Counted from the first letter of the stretch, positions 8,901-17,001 are shown. The stretch: DNA of 41,623 nucleotides from an uncultured Collinsella sp. (GCA_900756725.1 CAAELJ010000049.1:1-41623), one strand, 5' to 3'. Notes: a model not told the origin generated them from the letters alone. Made by a program: numbers and translations.

Positions 8901-9698
8901 CTATACGAGCGTTTCCAGATGCGCACGCAAGCGCTCAGCATCGATATCGAGCGTTGTCTCGGCATTGACCTGGGCCAAACGATAGCCGACAAAGTAGGGC
9001 GAAACCACCCAACGCGGCAGCGCCTTGGCAATGGTCCGACCGCCCAGGTGATAGAAGAACAAGTTGTACGACTCTGCGCGACCACCGTGGTGCTCGTTCA
9101 GGATATAGCGCAGAGCCACCTGGATCGCATCGGCGAAGAGATCTGCCTCGGCTTGGTCTCTTGTGTCATCGCTGGCGGCGATTCCCTGCGGGGCTGAAAC
9201 GTTGACCTCAAAGAACCCCATGATCGGTTCGGTTGAGATGTTGGCCGCGATTCTCCCCTGTTGCCAGACATTGATGCCTTCGAAATTGGCGGAAGTCAAC
9301 GAAGCATAGCCGTCTTCCTGCTCCAAACCCACAATCTGCATGTGCGGATGAACGAGACTACCGCCCGAGAGAGGACCCTTGTTCTTGTACATGAGCACGC
9401 TTCGATACTGCCGTGAATCGATCATCTGCTGCCAGCAATCCAGGGCAAACCTCATCACATGGTGGAGTTCATCCGGCTCATAGGTCGCCAGGTCGGCATC
9501 GTGATCGGCTGACTCGATCAGCACGGTTTGACGGGTGGCGCGCAGGGTTTTGAACTTATTCTCGAGCCAGATGCAGTCGCCGTCGCGCCGGATGATATTG
9601 GCGAGTCCCTCGGTATCGCAAAAGGGGCACGCGGTGCCAGGGCGCCGGTTATCGTCGGGCTTACCGTTCGCCTGCTGAACGTCAAATACCAGCGCCAC
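8901..9698 (-). CDS. DUF4931 protein, galactose-1-phosphate uridylyltransferase-like
   Basis: A 265-residue member of the HIT/GalT superfamily. It has a zinc-ribbon-like CPFC near residue 25 and the nucleotidyl-transfer motif GGSLVHPHMQI, where the His-Pro-His matches the GalT active site. It is shorter than true GalT (about 340 residues) and fits DUF4931. The GTG start at 9698 has GGAGG at the correct distance, inside the end of cutC; only 3 bp separate the two genes, so they are probably co-translated. No Leloir pathway gene is adjacent, so a role in galactose metabolism is not supported. It probably acts on a nucleotide-linked or phosphorylated substrate, but which one is unknown. Confidence 0.8.
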   Translation of the reverse strand: MALVFDVQQANGKPDDNRRPGTACPFCDTEGLANIIRRDGDCIWLENKFKTLRATRQTVLIESADHDADLATYEPDELHHVMRFALDCWQQMIDSRQYRSVLMYKNKGPLSGGSLVHPHMQIVGLEQEDGYASLTSANFEGINVWQQGRIAANISTEPIMGFFEVNVSAPQGIAASDDTRDQAEADLFADAIQVALRYILNEHHGGRAESYNLFFYHLGGRTIAKALPRWVVSPYFVGYRLAQVNAETTLDIDAERLRAHLETLV

Positions 9699-9701
9699 GG
9701 G

Positions 9702-10379
9702 TTATACCTCCAGCGGCACGATCTTGGTACCATGGAGCTCGGAGACGCCCAGTGCCGCAGCCACGGTATCGCGGTTGGCCGTGGAAATGCCGCCGCCGGG
9801 AAGAATGGTCAGGCGATCGCCCGCATACTCGACAAGACGCGACAGGTGCTCCAGGTTGTCCTCGATCGACGTTCCGGCAGCGCCACCATGTGTCAGGATG
9901 CGCGTGATGCCGCAGTCGGCGAGTGTGTCGACGGCATCGAGCTGAGCCTCGAGCGAGAGCTGGTCAAAGGCCATGTGGAAGGTGATGTCGATGGGCTCAC
10001 GCTTGCACTCCTCGGTCGCGCAGCCCGCAGCCATCACGAGGGCGCCGAGCGTAAGTTCATCGAGCGCCCATCCGCCGGCACAAGGCTTGCAGCAGCCAAA
10101 GACCAAGCCGTCGGCGCCGGCGCTCACAGCAAGACCCAAGTCCATCTCCATCATGCGCAGCTCGTCCTGGTTGTAGTGAAAGTCACCGCCACGCGGGCGA
10201 ATCATGCACATCACTCGCGCATCATGCTCGTGAGCATAGCTGACCGCAGCGCTGATAACGCCGGCCGAGGGCGTGGTACCACCGACGGCAAGGTTGTCGC
10301 ACAGCTCGATGCGCCTTGCACCGGCATCAATAGCCGCCGGCACCCGCTCAAAGTTCTCGGCACAAAACTCGTACAGCAT
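9702..10379 (-). CDS. cutC: CutC family protein
   Basis: A 225-residue TIM-barrel protein of the CutC family, historically linked to copper homeostasis although the biochemical role is unsettled. Visible family features are the N-terminal LYEFCAENFE, ARRIELCDNLAVGGTTPS, MIRPRGGDF with a nearby tyrosine, GADGLVFG, and a C-terminal ILPGGGI followed by ELH. The ATG at 10379 is preceded by GGGGGT. It is the first gene of a two-gene unit with the DUF4931 protein. No copper ATPase or chaperone gene is nearby, so copper handling is not supported by context. Confidence 0.9.
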   Translation of the reverse strand: MLYEFCAENFERVPAAIDAGARRIELCDNLAVGGTTPSAGVISAAVSYAHEHDARVMCMIRPRGGDFHYNQDELRMMEMDLGLAVSAGADGLVFGCCKPCAGGWALDELTLGALVMAAGCATEECKREPIDITFHMAFDQLSLEAQLDAVDTLADCGITRILTHGGAAGTSIEDNLEHLSRLVEYAGDRLTILPGGGISTANRDTVAAALGVSELHGTKIVPLEV

Positions 10380-10435
10380 AGATAGACCCCCAGATGACAA
10401 ACGTTTTCCGATGGGCATTGTCGCACGCCCCCATG

Positions 10436-10504
10436 AAGTTGCGGTGGAATAGGGACTGTTTTGGACTCTGAGACTCCCATTTAGTCCCTATTTCACCGCA
10501 ACTT
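10436..10504. repeat. Long inverted repeat, 22-bp arms
   Basis: Positions 10436-10457 are the reverse complement of 10483-10504 with a single mismatch, with a 25-bp spacer. The arms begin AAGTTGCGGTG and end AGGGACT. The form (a 69-bp unit, near-perfect arms, intergenic) fits a palindromic REP/MITE-like element present in many copies. It could instead be a bidirectional transcription stop, although no T-run follows. Only one copy is in the window, so multiplicity is untested. Confidence 0.7.
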
Positions 10505-10560
10505 AAAGGGGGTAGTCGTTGGCATCTGCCACAACGCCGATGTTTTGGCAACGACAGCGA

Positions 10561-10659
10561 AAGCCCGCCAGAGCGAGCAAGGTGCCTTGAAACAAGGCGG
10601 CATTGACCTTCTGGTCATGCCGCCGAAGTTGAAAGGCAGATTGCCGCTCTGGCGGGCTT
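10561..10659. repeat. Nested hairpin cluster (possible structured RNA or repeat)
   Basis: A perfect 15-bp outer stem (10561-10575 with 10645-10659) encloses two inner hairpins. One is GCCTTG-AAA-CAAGGC (10584-10598). The other is GGCGGCATTGACC (10596-10608) with GGTCATGCCGCC (10613-10624), which has one bulge. The two inner stems share 3 nt and so compete. A further 7-bp stem, GTCGTTG/CAACGAC (10515-10521, 10549-10555), lies to the left. It may be a small structured RNA, part of a repeat element, or a complex stop region for the liv operon. I cannot tell which strand would be transcribed. Confidence 0.55.
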
Positions 10660-10672
10660 GCAGCGTCGGCTG

Positions 10673-10700
10673 GTTACGGCGTTTGGCAAAACGCCGTAAC
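10673..10700 (-). terminator. Hairpin after livF, probable end of the liv operon
   Basis: GTTACGGCGTTT (10673-10684) and AAACGCCGTAAC (10689-10700) form a perfect 12-bp stem with a GGCA loop, 3 bp beyond the livF stop codon. No T-run follows on the minus strand, so it may protect the 3' end of the mRNA or act together with the structures further on. Confidence 0.6.
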
Positions 10701-10703
10701 TAT

Positions 10704-11417
10704 CTAGCCGCCCAGGTAGGCTTTACGCACGTTATCGTCGTGCAGCAGCTCTTGACCGGTGCCGGTCATAGTGATCTTGCCGGTCTCGAGCACGTAGCCG
10801 CGTGTGGCGATGGAAAGAGCCATCTGTGCGTTTTGCTCGACCAGGAGCACCGTGGTGCCGGCCTTATGCAGATCCTCGACAATTTGGAAGATCTGCTCAA
10901 TCAGAATCGGTGCCAAGCCCATAGAGGGCTCATCGAGCATGAGCAGCTTAGGGTTACTCATAAGGGCGCGGCCCATAACGAGCATCTGCTGCTCGCCGCC
11001 CGAAAGGGTACCGGCGACCTGGCGACGACGCTCCTTCAGGCGCGGGAACTGCTCGTAGACGCGCTCAAGGCCCGGAGCAACCGTGGACTTTGGCTGCGTG
11101 TAGGCGCCCATCTCCAGGTTCTCCTCGACCGTCATCTGCAAGAAGGCGCGACGGCCCTCGGGGACCTGAGCCAAGCCCTTGCCCACCAGCTTGTCGGCAG
11201 GCGTATGGGTAATGTCCTCGCCCATAAACTTGATGGAGCCGGTCTTGGAACGCAGCAGGCCCGAGACGGTTTTAAGCGTCGTGGACTTGCCGGCACCGTT
11301 CGCACCGATCAGAGCCACGATCTCGCCCTCGTTGACGTTAAAGGAGATGTCCTTGATGGCGTGGATGGCGCCGTACCAGACATTGATGTTGTAGACGGAA
11401 AGCATCGGCTCTGCCAT
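10704..11417 (-). CDS. livF: Branched-chain amino acid ABC transporter, ATPase LivF
   Basis: One of the two cytoplasmic ATPases that power the branched-chain amino acid importer. The 237-residue length is typical of LivF. Walker A is GANGAGKST (38-46), the signature is LSGGEQQ, Walker B is LLMLDEPSMGLAP, and the H-loop lies in VLLVEQNAQMA. The ATG is immediately adjacent to the livG stop codon, with AAGGGGGAG as ribosome binding site, so the two are translationally coupled. It is the last gene of the operon. Confidence 0.96.
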   Translation of the reverse strand: MAEPMLSVYNINVWYGAIHAIKDISFNVNEGEIVALIGANGAGKSTTLKTVSGLLRSKTGSIKFMGEDITHTPADKLVGKGLAQVPEGRRAFLQMTVEENLEMGAYTQPKSTVAPGLERVYEQFPRLKERRRQVAGTLSGGEQQMLVMGRALMSNPKLLMLDEPSMGLAPILIEQIFQIVEDLHKAGTTVLLVEQNAQMALSIATRGYVLETGKITMTGTGQELLHDDNVRKAYLGG

Positions 11418-12278
11418 TTAGTTCTCCCCCTTATCCTGCTTGCCCAGATACGCCTCGATAACAGCGTCGTTGTTCTGGATTTCCTCGGCCGTGCCTTTGG
11501 CGATGACCTTACCAAAGTTGAGCACGCAGATACCCTCGCAAATATTCATGACGAGCGACATGTCGTGCTCGATAAGCATGATGGCGATACCAAAGGTGTC
11601 GCGAATCTTAACGATGTTCTCCATGAGTTCCGCGGTCTCGGACGGATTCATGCCGGCGGCAGGCTCGTCGAGCAACAGCAGTTTGGGGTTGGTGGCAAGC
11701 GCGCGGACGATCTCCAGACGACGCTGAGCACCGTAAGGCAGCGATCCAGCCTGCTCGTTTGCCAGGTGCTCCATATCAAAGATGGACAGCAGCTCCATTG
11801 CACGCTCGTGGGCGGCCTTCTCGTGTTTCCAATACGTCGGCAGGCGCAGCACGCCCTCAAAGCCGGAGTAGCGCTCCTGGTTGTGCAGGCCGACCTTAAC
11901 GTTATCCTCCACCGTCATGGTGTTGAACAGGCGAATGTTCTGGAAGGTACGGGCAATACCCATGCGGTTGACCTGATAGACCGACTTGCCCGAGGTGTCC
12001 TCGCCGTCGAGCAGGATGGTGCCGTGCGTGGGCTGGTACACCTTGGTGAGCAGGTTGAAGACCGTAGTCTTGCCGGCACCGTTGGGGCCGATGAGACCGG
12101 CGATCTCAGTCTTGCCGATGGTTAGGCTAAAGTCGTCGACTGCCTTAAGGCCGCCGAATTCAATGCCCAGGTGGATGCACTCGAGCGCCGGGCGCTGACC
12201 CAGGTCGCGGTCGGGAACGATAGCGCCAGAAGGATACGGGACCATCTTGCCCTTGTTGAACTCAAACTTACTGGGCAT
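11418..12278 (-). CDS. livG: Branched-chain amino acid ABC transporter, ATPase LivG
   Basis: The second ATPase of the importer, 286 residues. Walker A is GPNGAGKT (64-71), Walker B is LLLLDEPAAGMNP, and IEHDMSLVM carries the H-loop. LivG proteins are longer than LivF because of an insertion before the signature, as seen here. The signature itself is degenerate (LPYGAQRRLEI instead of LSGGQ), which is common in LivG. The ATG at 12278 has AAGGAGGTGG upstream and overlaps the end of livM by 11 bp. About 30 residues precede the ABC domain, a mildly long N-terminus. Confidence 0.95.
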   Translation of the reverse strand: MPSKFEFNKGKMVPYPSGAIVPDRDLGQRPALECIHLGIEFGGLKAVDDFSLTIGKTEIAGLIGPNGAGKTTVFNLLTKVYQPTHGTILLDGEDTSGKSVYQVNRMGIARTFQNIRLFNTMTVEDNVKVGLHNQERYSGFEGVLRLPTYWKHEKAAHERAMELLSIFDMEHLANEQAGSLPYGAQRRLEIVRALATNPKLLLLDEPAAGMNPSETAELMENIVKIRDTFGIAIMLIEHDMSLVMNICEGICVLNFGKVIAKGTAEEIQNNDAVIEAYLGKQDKGEN

Positions 12279-13347
12279 CGGCTGCCACCTCCTTCTTGGA
12301 AGCAAAGCGGTCCTTAATGCGTGCGAAGAACGCCTTGAGCTGTGGGTTGTTGGTAAAGATCATGACCAGGATCAGCACGATGGCGTAGATGAGCATGCGG
12401 TAGTCCGAGAACTGACGAAGCAGCTCGGGAAGCACCGTGAGCAACGCCGCCGCGATGACGGAGCCGCGCATATTGCCCAGACCACCCAGGACCACGAACA
12501 CCAGGATGAGGATGGACGTGTTGAAGTCGAACTTGGTGGCGGAGAGCTGCGAGAAGTTACCGCCGAAGAGAGCTCCGGCAGCACCGGCGAGGGCAGCGGA
12601 AACCACGAAGGCAATCATGCGGTACTCGGTGACGGAGATGCCTACGGACTCGGCTGCAATCTTGTTATCGCGCACGGCCATAATGGCACGGCCGGTACGG
12701 CTGCGAACCAGGTTGAGTACAATCACGAGCGCGACCATAACCAGGATGGCACCGGCGAGGAAGGTCGAGTACGTCGACACGCCCGAGGCACCCTGGGCGC
12801 CCTTGATGATGGCGGTGCCGTCCTCGAGCAGGTGCAGGTCGTCGATCGTAGAGTTGCCCGTGATGTTAAAGATCACGTGCAGGCCGCGAGAGTCGACACC
12901 CACAATGAGGCAGGTGACGATCTCTTTGATGATCTCGCCAAAGGCCAGCGTCACGATAGCCAGGTAATCGCCGCTCAGGCGCAGGACCGGAATACCGATC
13001 AAGAAGCCCAAGATGGCAGCGGCGATAGCGCCGACCACAATGCTGATGATCAGACGCATCGGGTCGGACGGAACGGCGCCCTCCAGCGCGACGGCGGTAA
13101 CGATGCCCGTATAGGCGCCGACGCTCATAAAGCCCGCGTGGCCCAGCGACAAGTCGCCCGCGATACCGACGACGAGGTTGAGGGAAATGGCCATGACGAT
13201 ATAGGCCGTGATGGGAACCAGCTGACCGGCGATCATGCGCGGAATCATGTGGTTGGACTGCATAAAGAACACGATGGCAAACGCCACAAGGCACATGGCG
13301 TACGTGACAAAGTCGTGACGCGTCTGCTTGTCTTTAAGAAACTTCAT
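12268..13347 (-). CDS. livM: Branched-chain amino acid ABC transporter, permease LivM
   Basis: One of two membrane permeases of the importer, 359 residues with about ten hydrophobic segments. The family signatures GDLSLGHAGFMSVGAY (EAA-like region) and LRLSGDYLAIVTLAFGEI, and the C-terminal VLGGLGNMRGSVIAA, are visible. I prefer the ATG at 13347 with GGTGAG upstream; a GTG at 13356 abutting the livH stop codon is the alternative. A loop around residues 165-195, absent from the shortest LivM proteins, contains DDLHLLEDGTAI. It overlaps livG at its 3' end. Confidence 0.94.
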   Translation of the reverse strand: MKFLKDKQTRHDFVTYAMCLVAFAIVFFMQSNHMIPRMIAGQLVPITAYIVMAISLNLVVGIAGDLSLGHAGFMSVGAYTGIVTAVALEGAVPSDPMRLIISIVVGAIAAAILGFLIGIPVLRLSGDYLAIVTLAFGEIIKEIVTCLIVGVDSRGLHVIFNITGNSTIDDLHLLEDGTAIIKGAQGASGVSTYSTFLAGAILVMVALVIVLNLVRSRTGRAIMAVRDNKIAAESVGISVTEYRMIAFVVSAALAGAAGALFGGNFSQLSATKFDFNTSILILVFVVLGGLGNMRGSVIAAALLTVLPELLRQFSDYRMLIYAIVLILVMIFTNNPQLKAFFARIKDRFASKKEVAADAQ

Positions 13348-13356
13348 AACGCTCAC

Positions 13357-14238
13357 CTACACCTTCTCGGGGACGTACTTGCCCAAGAGGCCGGCAGGCT
13401 TGACGAGCAGGACGATGATCAGAACACCAAAGACGATGGAGTTGGCAAGGCTCGTGGAAATGTAAGCCTGCGCCATCGCTTCGATGATGCCGATGAGAAT
13501 GCCACCGACAAAAGCGCCGGGGATGGAGCCGATGCCACCGAAGACAGCGGCGTCGAAGGCCTTGATGCCAGGCATGGCACCCGTCGTGGGCTGCAGCACC
13601 GGCGAGTAGGAGCACAGCAGCACGCCGGCGATGGCGGCAAGGGCAGAGCCGATGGCGAACGTCATCGAAATGGTGCGGTTGACGTTGATGCCCATGAGCT
13701 GAGCGGCAGCCTTGTCCTCGGACACGGCGCGCATGGCCTTGCCCATCTTGGTCTTACCTGTAAAGAACATCAGGCCGGCCATGATAACCAGGCAGGCGAC
13801 GATGGTGACGAGCGAGACGGCGCTTGCGTTGAACTTGGCCAAGAACTCCGGCACCTGGAAGGTGACGAGCGAAGTGAAGTTCTTGGGAGTGGCGCCCCAC
13901 AGAAGCTGCGCGGCGTTCTGCAGGAAGTAGGACACGCCGATAGCCGTGATCAGAACGGCCAGCGGGCCTGCCTGACGCAGCGGCTTGTATGCCAGACCCT
14001 CGATGAGAACACCGAGAACGGTACAGGCCACACAAGAGAGAATTACAGATGCCCAGCCCGGGAGGCCGAGATACGACGTGGCGCAGAACGAGACATAGGC
14101 ACCGACCATGATGACGTCGCCGTGAGCGAAGTTCAGCATCTTGGCGATACCGTAGACCATGGTGTAGCCCAACGCGATGATGGCGTAGACGCTGCCCATG
14201 GACAGGCCGTTGACTAGGTATTGGATAAAGACCGTCAT
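13357..14238 (-). CDS. livH: Branched-chain amino acid ABC transporter, permease LivH
   Basis: The partner permease, 293 residues, with about eight hydrophobic segments. LivH features are the N-terminal VNGLSMGSVYAIIALGYTMV, KMLNFAHGDVIMVGAY and the C-terminal AFDAAVFGGIGSIPGAFVGG. The ATG at 14238 is chosen because AAAGGGGG lies 9 bp upstream; a reading to 14331 would run through the intergenic hairpins. It is followed directly by livM. Confidence 0.95.
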   Translation of the reverse strand: MTVFIQYLVNGLSMGSVYAIIALGYTMVYGIAKMLNFAHGDVIMVGAYVSFCATSYLGLPGWASVILSCVACTVLGVLIEGLAYKPLRQAGPLAVLITAIGVSYFLQNAAQLLWGATPKNFTSLVTFQVPEFLAKFNASAVSLVTIVACLVIMAGLMFFTGKTKMGKAMRAVSEDKAAAQLMGINVNRTISMTFAIGSALAAIAGVLLCSYSPVLQPTTGAMPGIKAFDAAVFGGIGSIPGAFVGGILIGIIEAMAQAYISTSLANSIVFGVLIIVLLVKPAGLLGKYVPEKV

Positions 14239-14285
14239 GTTCCACATCCCCCTTTCGAATAGGTTTCCAGTTGATGTATGAAACA

Positions 14286-14345
14286 GGGACGTTACATCGT
14301 CCCTAGATACCAAGCAAGCAGGGAAGGCCAAAACCTCCCCTGCTT
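14286..14345 (-). promoter_or_regulatory. Two hairpins between livK1 and livH
   Basis: AAGCAGGGAAGG (14316-14327) pairs with CCTCCCCTGCTT (14334-14345), a 12-bp stem with one mismatch. GGGACG/CGTCCC (14286-14291, 14298-14303) forms a second stem, followed on the minus strand by TGTTTCATA. In this position such structures commonly stop part of the transcription and stabilise the upstream mRNA, giving more binding protein than permease. That role is inferred. Confidence 0.55.
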
Positions 14346-14377
14346 GGGATCAAAACCGCTCTATGTAAGGCGGCCTA

Positions 14378-15565
14378 TTAGGCCTGTACGTACTTGCCGT
14401 CAGTGATGACGTACGCCGTGGGCTCCTTCTGGACCTGACCCTTATCGTTCCAGGAGAGCTTGCCAGTCAGGCCGTCAACAGTAATGTTGCGCATAGCCTC
14501 GGGAAGCTTCTCGGCAACCTCGGTGGGGTCGGCGTCGACACCCAGGCCGGCCTCCTTGAGAGCCTCGACCACAGCATGCACGCCGTCGTAGGCGTCGGCG
14601 GCAAACTGGTCGGGGGTATCGCCGTACTTATCTTTGTAAGCGTTGACGAAGTCGGCGTTCTTCTCGTCGTCGGCGGAGAACGGGGTCATGAGCAGCAGAC
14701 CCTCGGCAAGAGAGGTATCGAAGCCCTCAACGCCCAGGATACCGTCCATGCCGTCGCAGCCCATCATCTTGACGTCGTAGCCCATGTCCTTGGCGTTCTT
14801 GAGCAGGACGGACGCCGGTGTGTAGTAGATCGGCGCAAAGATCATGGTGGCGCCAGCCTGCTTGGCCTTGGTCAGCTGGTTGGTAAAGCTCGTGGCGGAG
14901 TCGTCCTTAAAGGTCTCCTCGTCAACAATCTCGAGCTTGGACTCAGCGGCCTGGGCCTTAAAGGAATCTGCGATGCCCGAAGAATAGGCGTCGCCGGAGT
15001 TATAGAACAGCACGAACTTCTCGTCCGCATACTTCTGCGCCAGGAACTTGGCAGCGTTGACACCCTGGTTGGGGTCGGTGAAGCAAACCTGGAAGACGCA
15101 ATCCTTGCCCTTGGTAACGTCCTCGGAGGACGCGGACGGGGTAATCATGAACGTCTCGGGGTCGTTACCGCACTCAGCAGCAACGGCGACCGACGCACCC
15201 GTGGTGGTCGGACCGACAAGGGCCTGCATGCCCCAGTCGAGCAGGGTGTTGAAGGCGTTGACGGCCTTCTCGCCGTCAGCCTGGTCGTCCTCGGCCTTGC
15301 TGACAAGCGGCAGCTCCTTAGTCGAGAAATCCTTGCAGCCAAGCTCGACAGCCTGTGTAACGGACTTGCCGTAGGACGCGTTGGCGCCGGTCAGTGGGCC
15401 GATGGTGCCGATCTTAAACGAAGCGTCGCCCGAAGCGGAACCACTGTCGCCGCCGTTGGAGGAGCAGCCAGCTAGAATGGACATCGCCCCCAGACCTGCT
15501 GCGCTCGCGATAACGCTCCTGCGATTCATAACAGGGTTCAATGACTTACCGGTGAGGCTCGACAT
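14378..15565 (-). CDS. livK: Branched-chain amino acid ABC transporter substrate-binding lipoprotein (copy 1)
   Basis: A 395-residue periplasmic-binding-fold lipoprotein (Leu/Ile/Val-binding type) that hands amino acids to LivHM. The N-terminus has an RR pair (MNRRSVIA), a hydrophobic stretch and the lipobox LAGC (Cys34), then a Ser/Gly-rich linker. IGPLTGANASYG opens the mature domain, and APIYYTPASVLLKNAKDMGY is typical of the family. The ATG at 15565 has AGAGGAG upstream; an internal ATG at 15529 would also leave a complete signal. It lies directly upstream of livH, separated by hairpins. The ligand may be leucine, isoleucine, valine or another amino acid. Confidence 0.93.
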   Translation of the reverse strand: MSSLTGKSLNPVMNRRSVIASAAGLGAMSILAGCSSNGGDSGSASGDASFKIGTIGPLTGANASYGKSVTQAVELGCKDFSTKELPLVSKAEDDQADGEKAVNAFNTLLDWGMQALVGPTTTGASVAVAAECGNDPETFMITPSASSEDVTKGKDCVFQVCFTDPNQGVNAAKFLAQKYADEKFVLFYNSGDAYSSGIADSFKAQAAESKLEIVDEETFKDDSATSFTNQLTKAKQAGATMIFAPIYYTPASVLLKNAKDMGYDVKMMGCDGMDGILGVEGFDTSLAEGLLLMTPFSADDEKNADFVNAYKDKYGDTPDQFAADAYDGVHAVVEALKEAGLGVDADPTEVAEKLPEAMRNITVDGLTGKLSWNDKGQVQKEPTAYVITDGKYVQA

Positions 15566-15586
15566 GCGGCTCTCCTCTCAAATCTC

Positions 15587-15630
15587 GTCGGGTTTCGGTT
15601 ACCCGACAGGCCATCCTTCGCCGTGTTCGG
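15587..15630 (-). promoter_or_regulatory. Leader hairpins ahead of livK copy 1
   Basis: GTCGGGT/ACCCGAC (15587-15593, 15601-15607) forms a 7-bp stem 13 nt before the ribosome binding site of the first binding protein. A second small stem, CGCCG/CGGCG, lies just upstream of it near 15616-15629. The rest of the 269-bp gap is A/T-rich and may hold the promoter. These look like 5'-leader structures; no terminator-type T-run is seen. Confidence 0.35.
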
Positions 15631-15834
15631 CGTTCGCAAAATACTAGACGCTTTAGTTAAGGAAAGTGGCGATTATTTCAACTTTTCTTTTGATTTGTTC
15701 ATTTATCCATAATCATGCGTATTTCTGTCTGTTTATGCAGTTTAGCCACTTTATTGTGTGAAAGTAATGTTTCCGTTCTGTTACAGGCGTCCCCGCCCTG
15801 AATAAAACGACCCCACCGGTCCCGATATATGCAC

Positions 15835-17001
15835 TTAGGCGGCGATGTACTTGCCGTCCTGAATCACATAGGCCGTAGCGGGCTTTTCGACCTGGCCCTC
15901 GTCGTTCCACGTGAGCTCGCCCGTCAGGCCCTCAATCTTGATTTTGCGCATGGTCTTGGAAAGATCGCCGGCAATATCGGCGCCGTCGGCCGTAATGTCG
16001 ATGTCTGCCTTATCGATTGCCTCGACAATCGCGTGGACGCAGTCATAGGCGTCGGCGGCAAACTGGTTGGGCGTCTCGTCGTAGGCGTCCTTATATGCCT
16101 TGACGAAGTCGGCGTTCTTCTCATCGTCGGCAGAGAACGGAGTCATGAGCAGCACGCCCTCGGCAAGAGAGGTGTCGAAGCCCTCAACGGAGAGCAGGCC
16201 GTCCATGCCATCGGTACCCATGAGCGTCATGTCGTAGCCCATGTCCTTGGCGTTCTTGAGCAGGACGGACGCCGGCGTGTAGTAGATCGGCGCAAAGATG
16301 AGCGTGGCACCTGCCTCCTTGGCCTTGGTCAGCTGGTTGGTAAAGCTCGTGGCGGAATCGTCCTTAAAGGTCTCGGTATCGACGATGTCGAGCTTGGATG
16401 CCTTGGCCTGCTCGGCAAAGGCATCGGCAACGCCCGAGCTATACGTATCGCCGGAGTTGTAGAACAGGGCAATCTTGGCATCTGCGTACTTCTCGGCCAA
16501 AAACTTGGCAGCGCTGGCGCCCATGGTGGGGTCGGTAAAACAAACCTGGAAGACCGTGGTCTTGTCCTTGGTGACGTCGAGCGACGAGGCCGAAGGCGTG
16601 ACCATGAGCATGTCATCGGCAATCTCGCCCGAGACGGCGACGGCGGCACCAGTCGTGACGGGGCCGACGAGCGCCTGCATGCCCCAGTCGCACAGGGTAT
16701 TGAAGGCGTTGATAGCCTTCTCGCCGTCGGCGACATCGTCCTCGGACTTAAGCGAGAGTTTGAGGTCCTTGGTCGAGAAGTCCTTGGCGGCAAGCTTGGC
16801 ACCCTTCTCGGCCGAGACGCCATAGGTTGCCGCAGCGCCGGTCAGAGGGCCGATGACACCGATCTTGAAGGTCTTGCCGTCATCGGCGGAGCCGCTGTCC
16901 GAGCCACCCGACGAGCAACCAGCAAGCGCGACGGTGCTGCCGAGTGCTGCGGCGCCGGCGAGAAAGTTCCTACGGCTGAGCGAGCTGTTGATGTTGAACA
17001 T
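15835..17001 (-). CDS. livK: Branched-chain amino acid ABC transporter substrate-binding lipoprotein (copy 2)
   Basis: A 388-residue paralogue of the preceding binding protein. The signal contains SRRNFLAG, which is Tat-like, and the lipobox LAGC (Cys29). The mature domain begins near IGPLTGAAATYG. The central part (FTNQLTKAKEAGATLIFAP to MTPFSADDEKNADF) is nearly identical to copy 1, while the ends differ more. The ATG at 17001 follows AAAAAAGGGGGAC. A 269-bp gap separates it from copy 1, so it may be expressed separately and give the same permease a second ligand specificity. Confidence 0.93.
   Translation of the reverse strand: MFNINSSLSRRNFLAGAAALGSTVALAGCSSGGSDSGSADDGKTFKIGVIGPLTGAAATYGVSAEKGAKLAAKDFSTKDLKLSLKSEDDVADGEKAINAFNTLCDWGMQALVGPVTTGAAVAVSGEIADDMLMVTPSASSLDVTKDKTTVFQVCFTDPTMGASAAKFLAEKYADAKIALFYNSGDTYSSGVADAFAEQAKASKLDIVDTETFKDDSATSFTNQLTKAKEAGATLIFAPIYYTPASVLLKNAKDMGYDMTLMGTDGMDGLLSVEGFDTSLAEGVLLMTPFSADDEKNADFVKAYKDAYDETPNQFAADAYDCVHAIVEAIDKADIDITADGADIAGDLSKTMRKIKIEGLTGELTWNDEGQVEKPATAYVIQDGKYIAA

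Larger units (their letters stand above)
10380..10703. other. Gene-free, highly structured intergenic region
   Basis: These 324 bp between cutC and the end of livF hold no credible gene. They contain, left to right: the cutC upstream region, a 22-bp-arm inverted repeat (10436-10504), a small 7-bp stem (10515-10555), a nested hairpin cluster (10561-10659) and a 12-bp hairpin after livF (10673-10700). The density of symmetry is far above that of other gaps in the window. Confidence 0.8.

Noticed and set aside
12247..14217. A 656-codon open frame on the plus strand across livM and livH
   Set aside because: It is antisense to two clear permease genes. GC-rich codon bias removes stop codons from the opposite strand; its product is rich in His, Asp, Gly and Gln without any domain.
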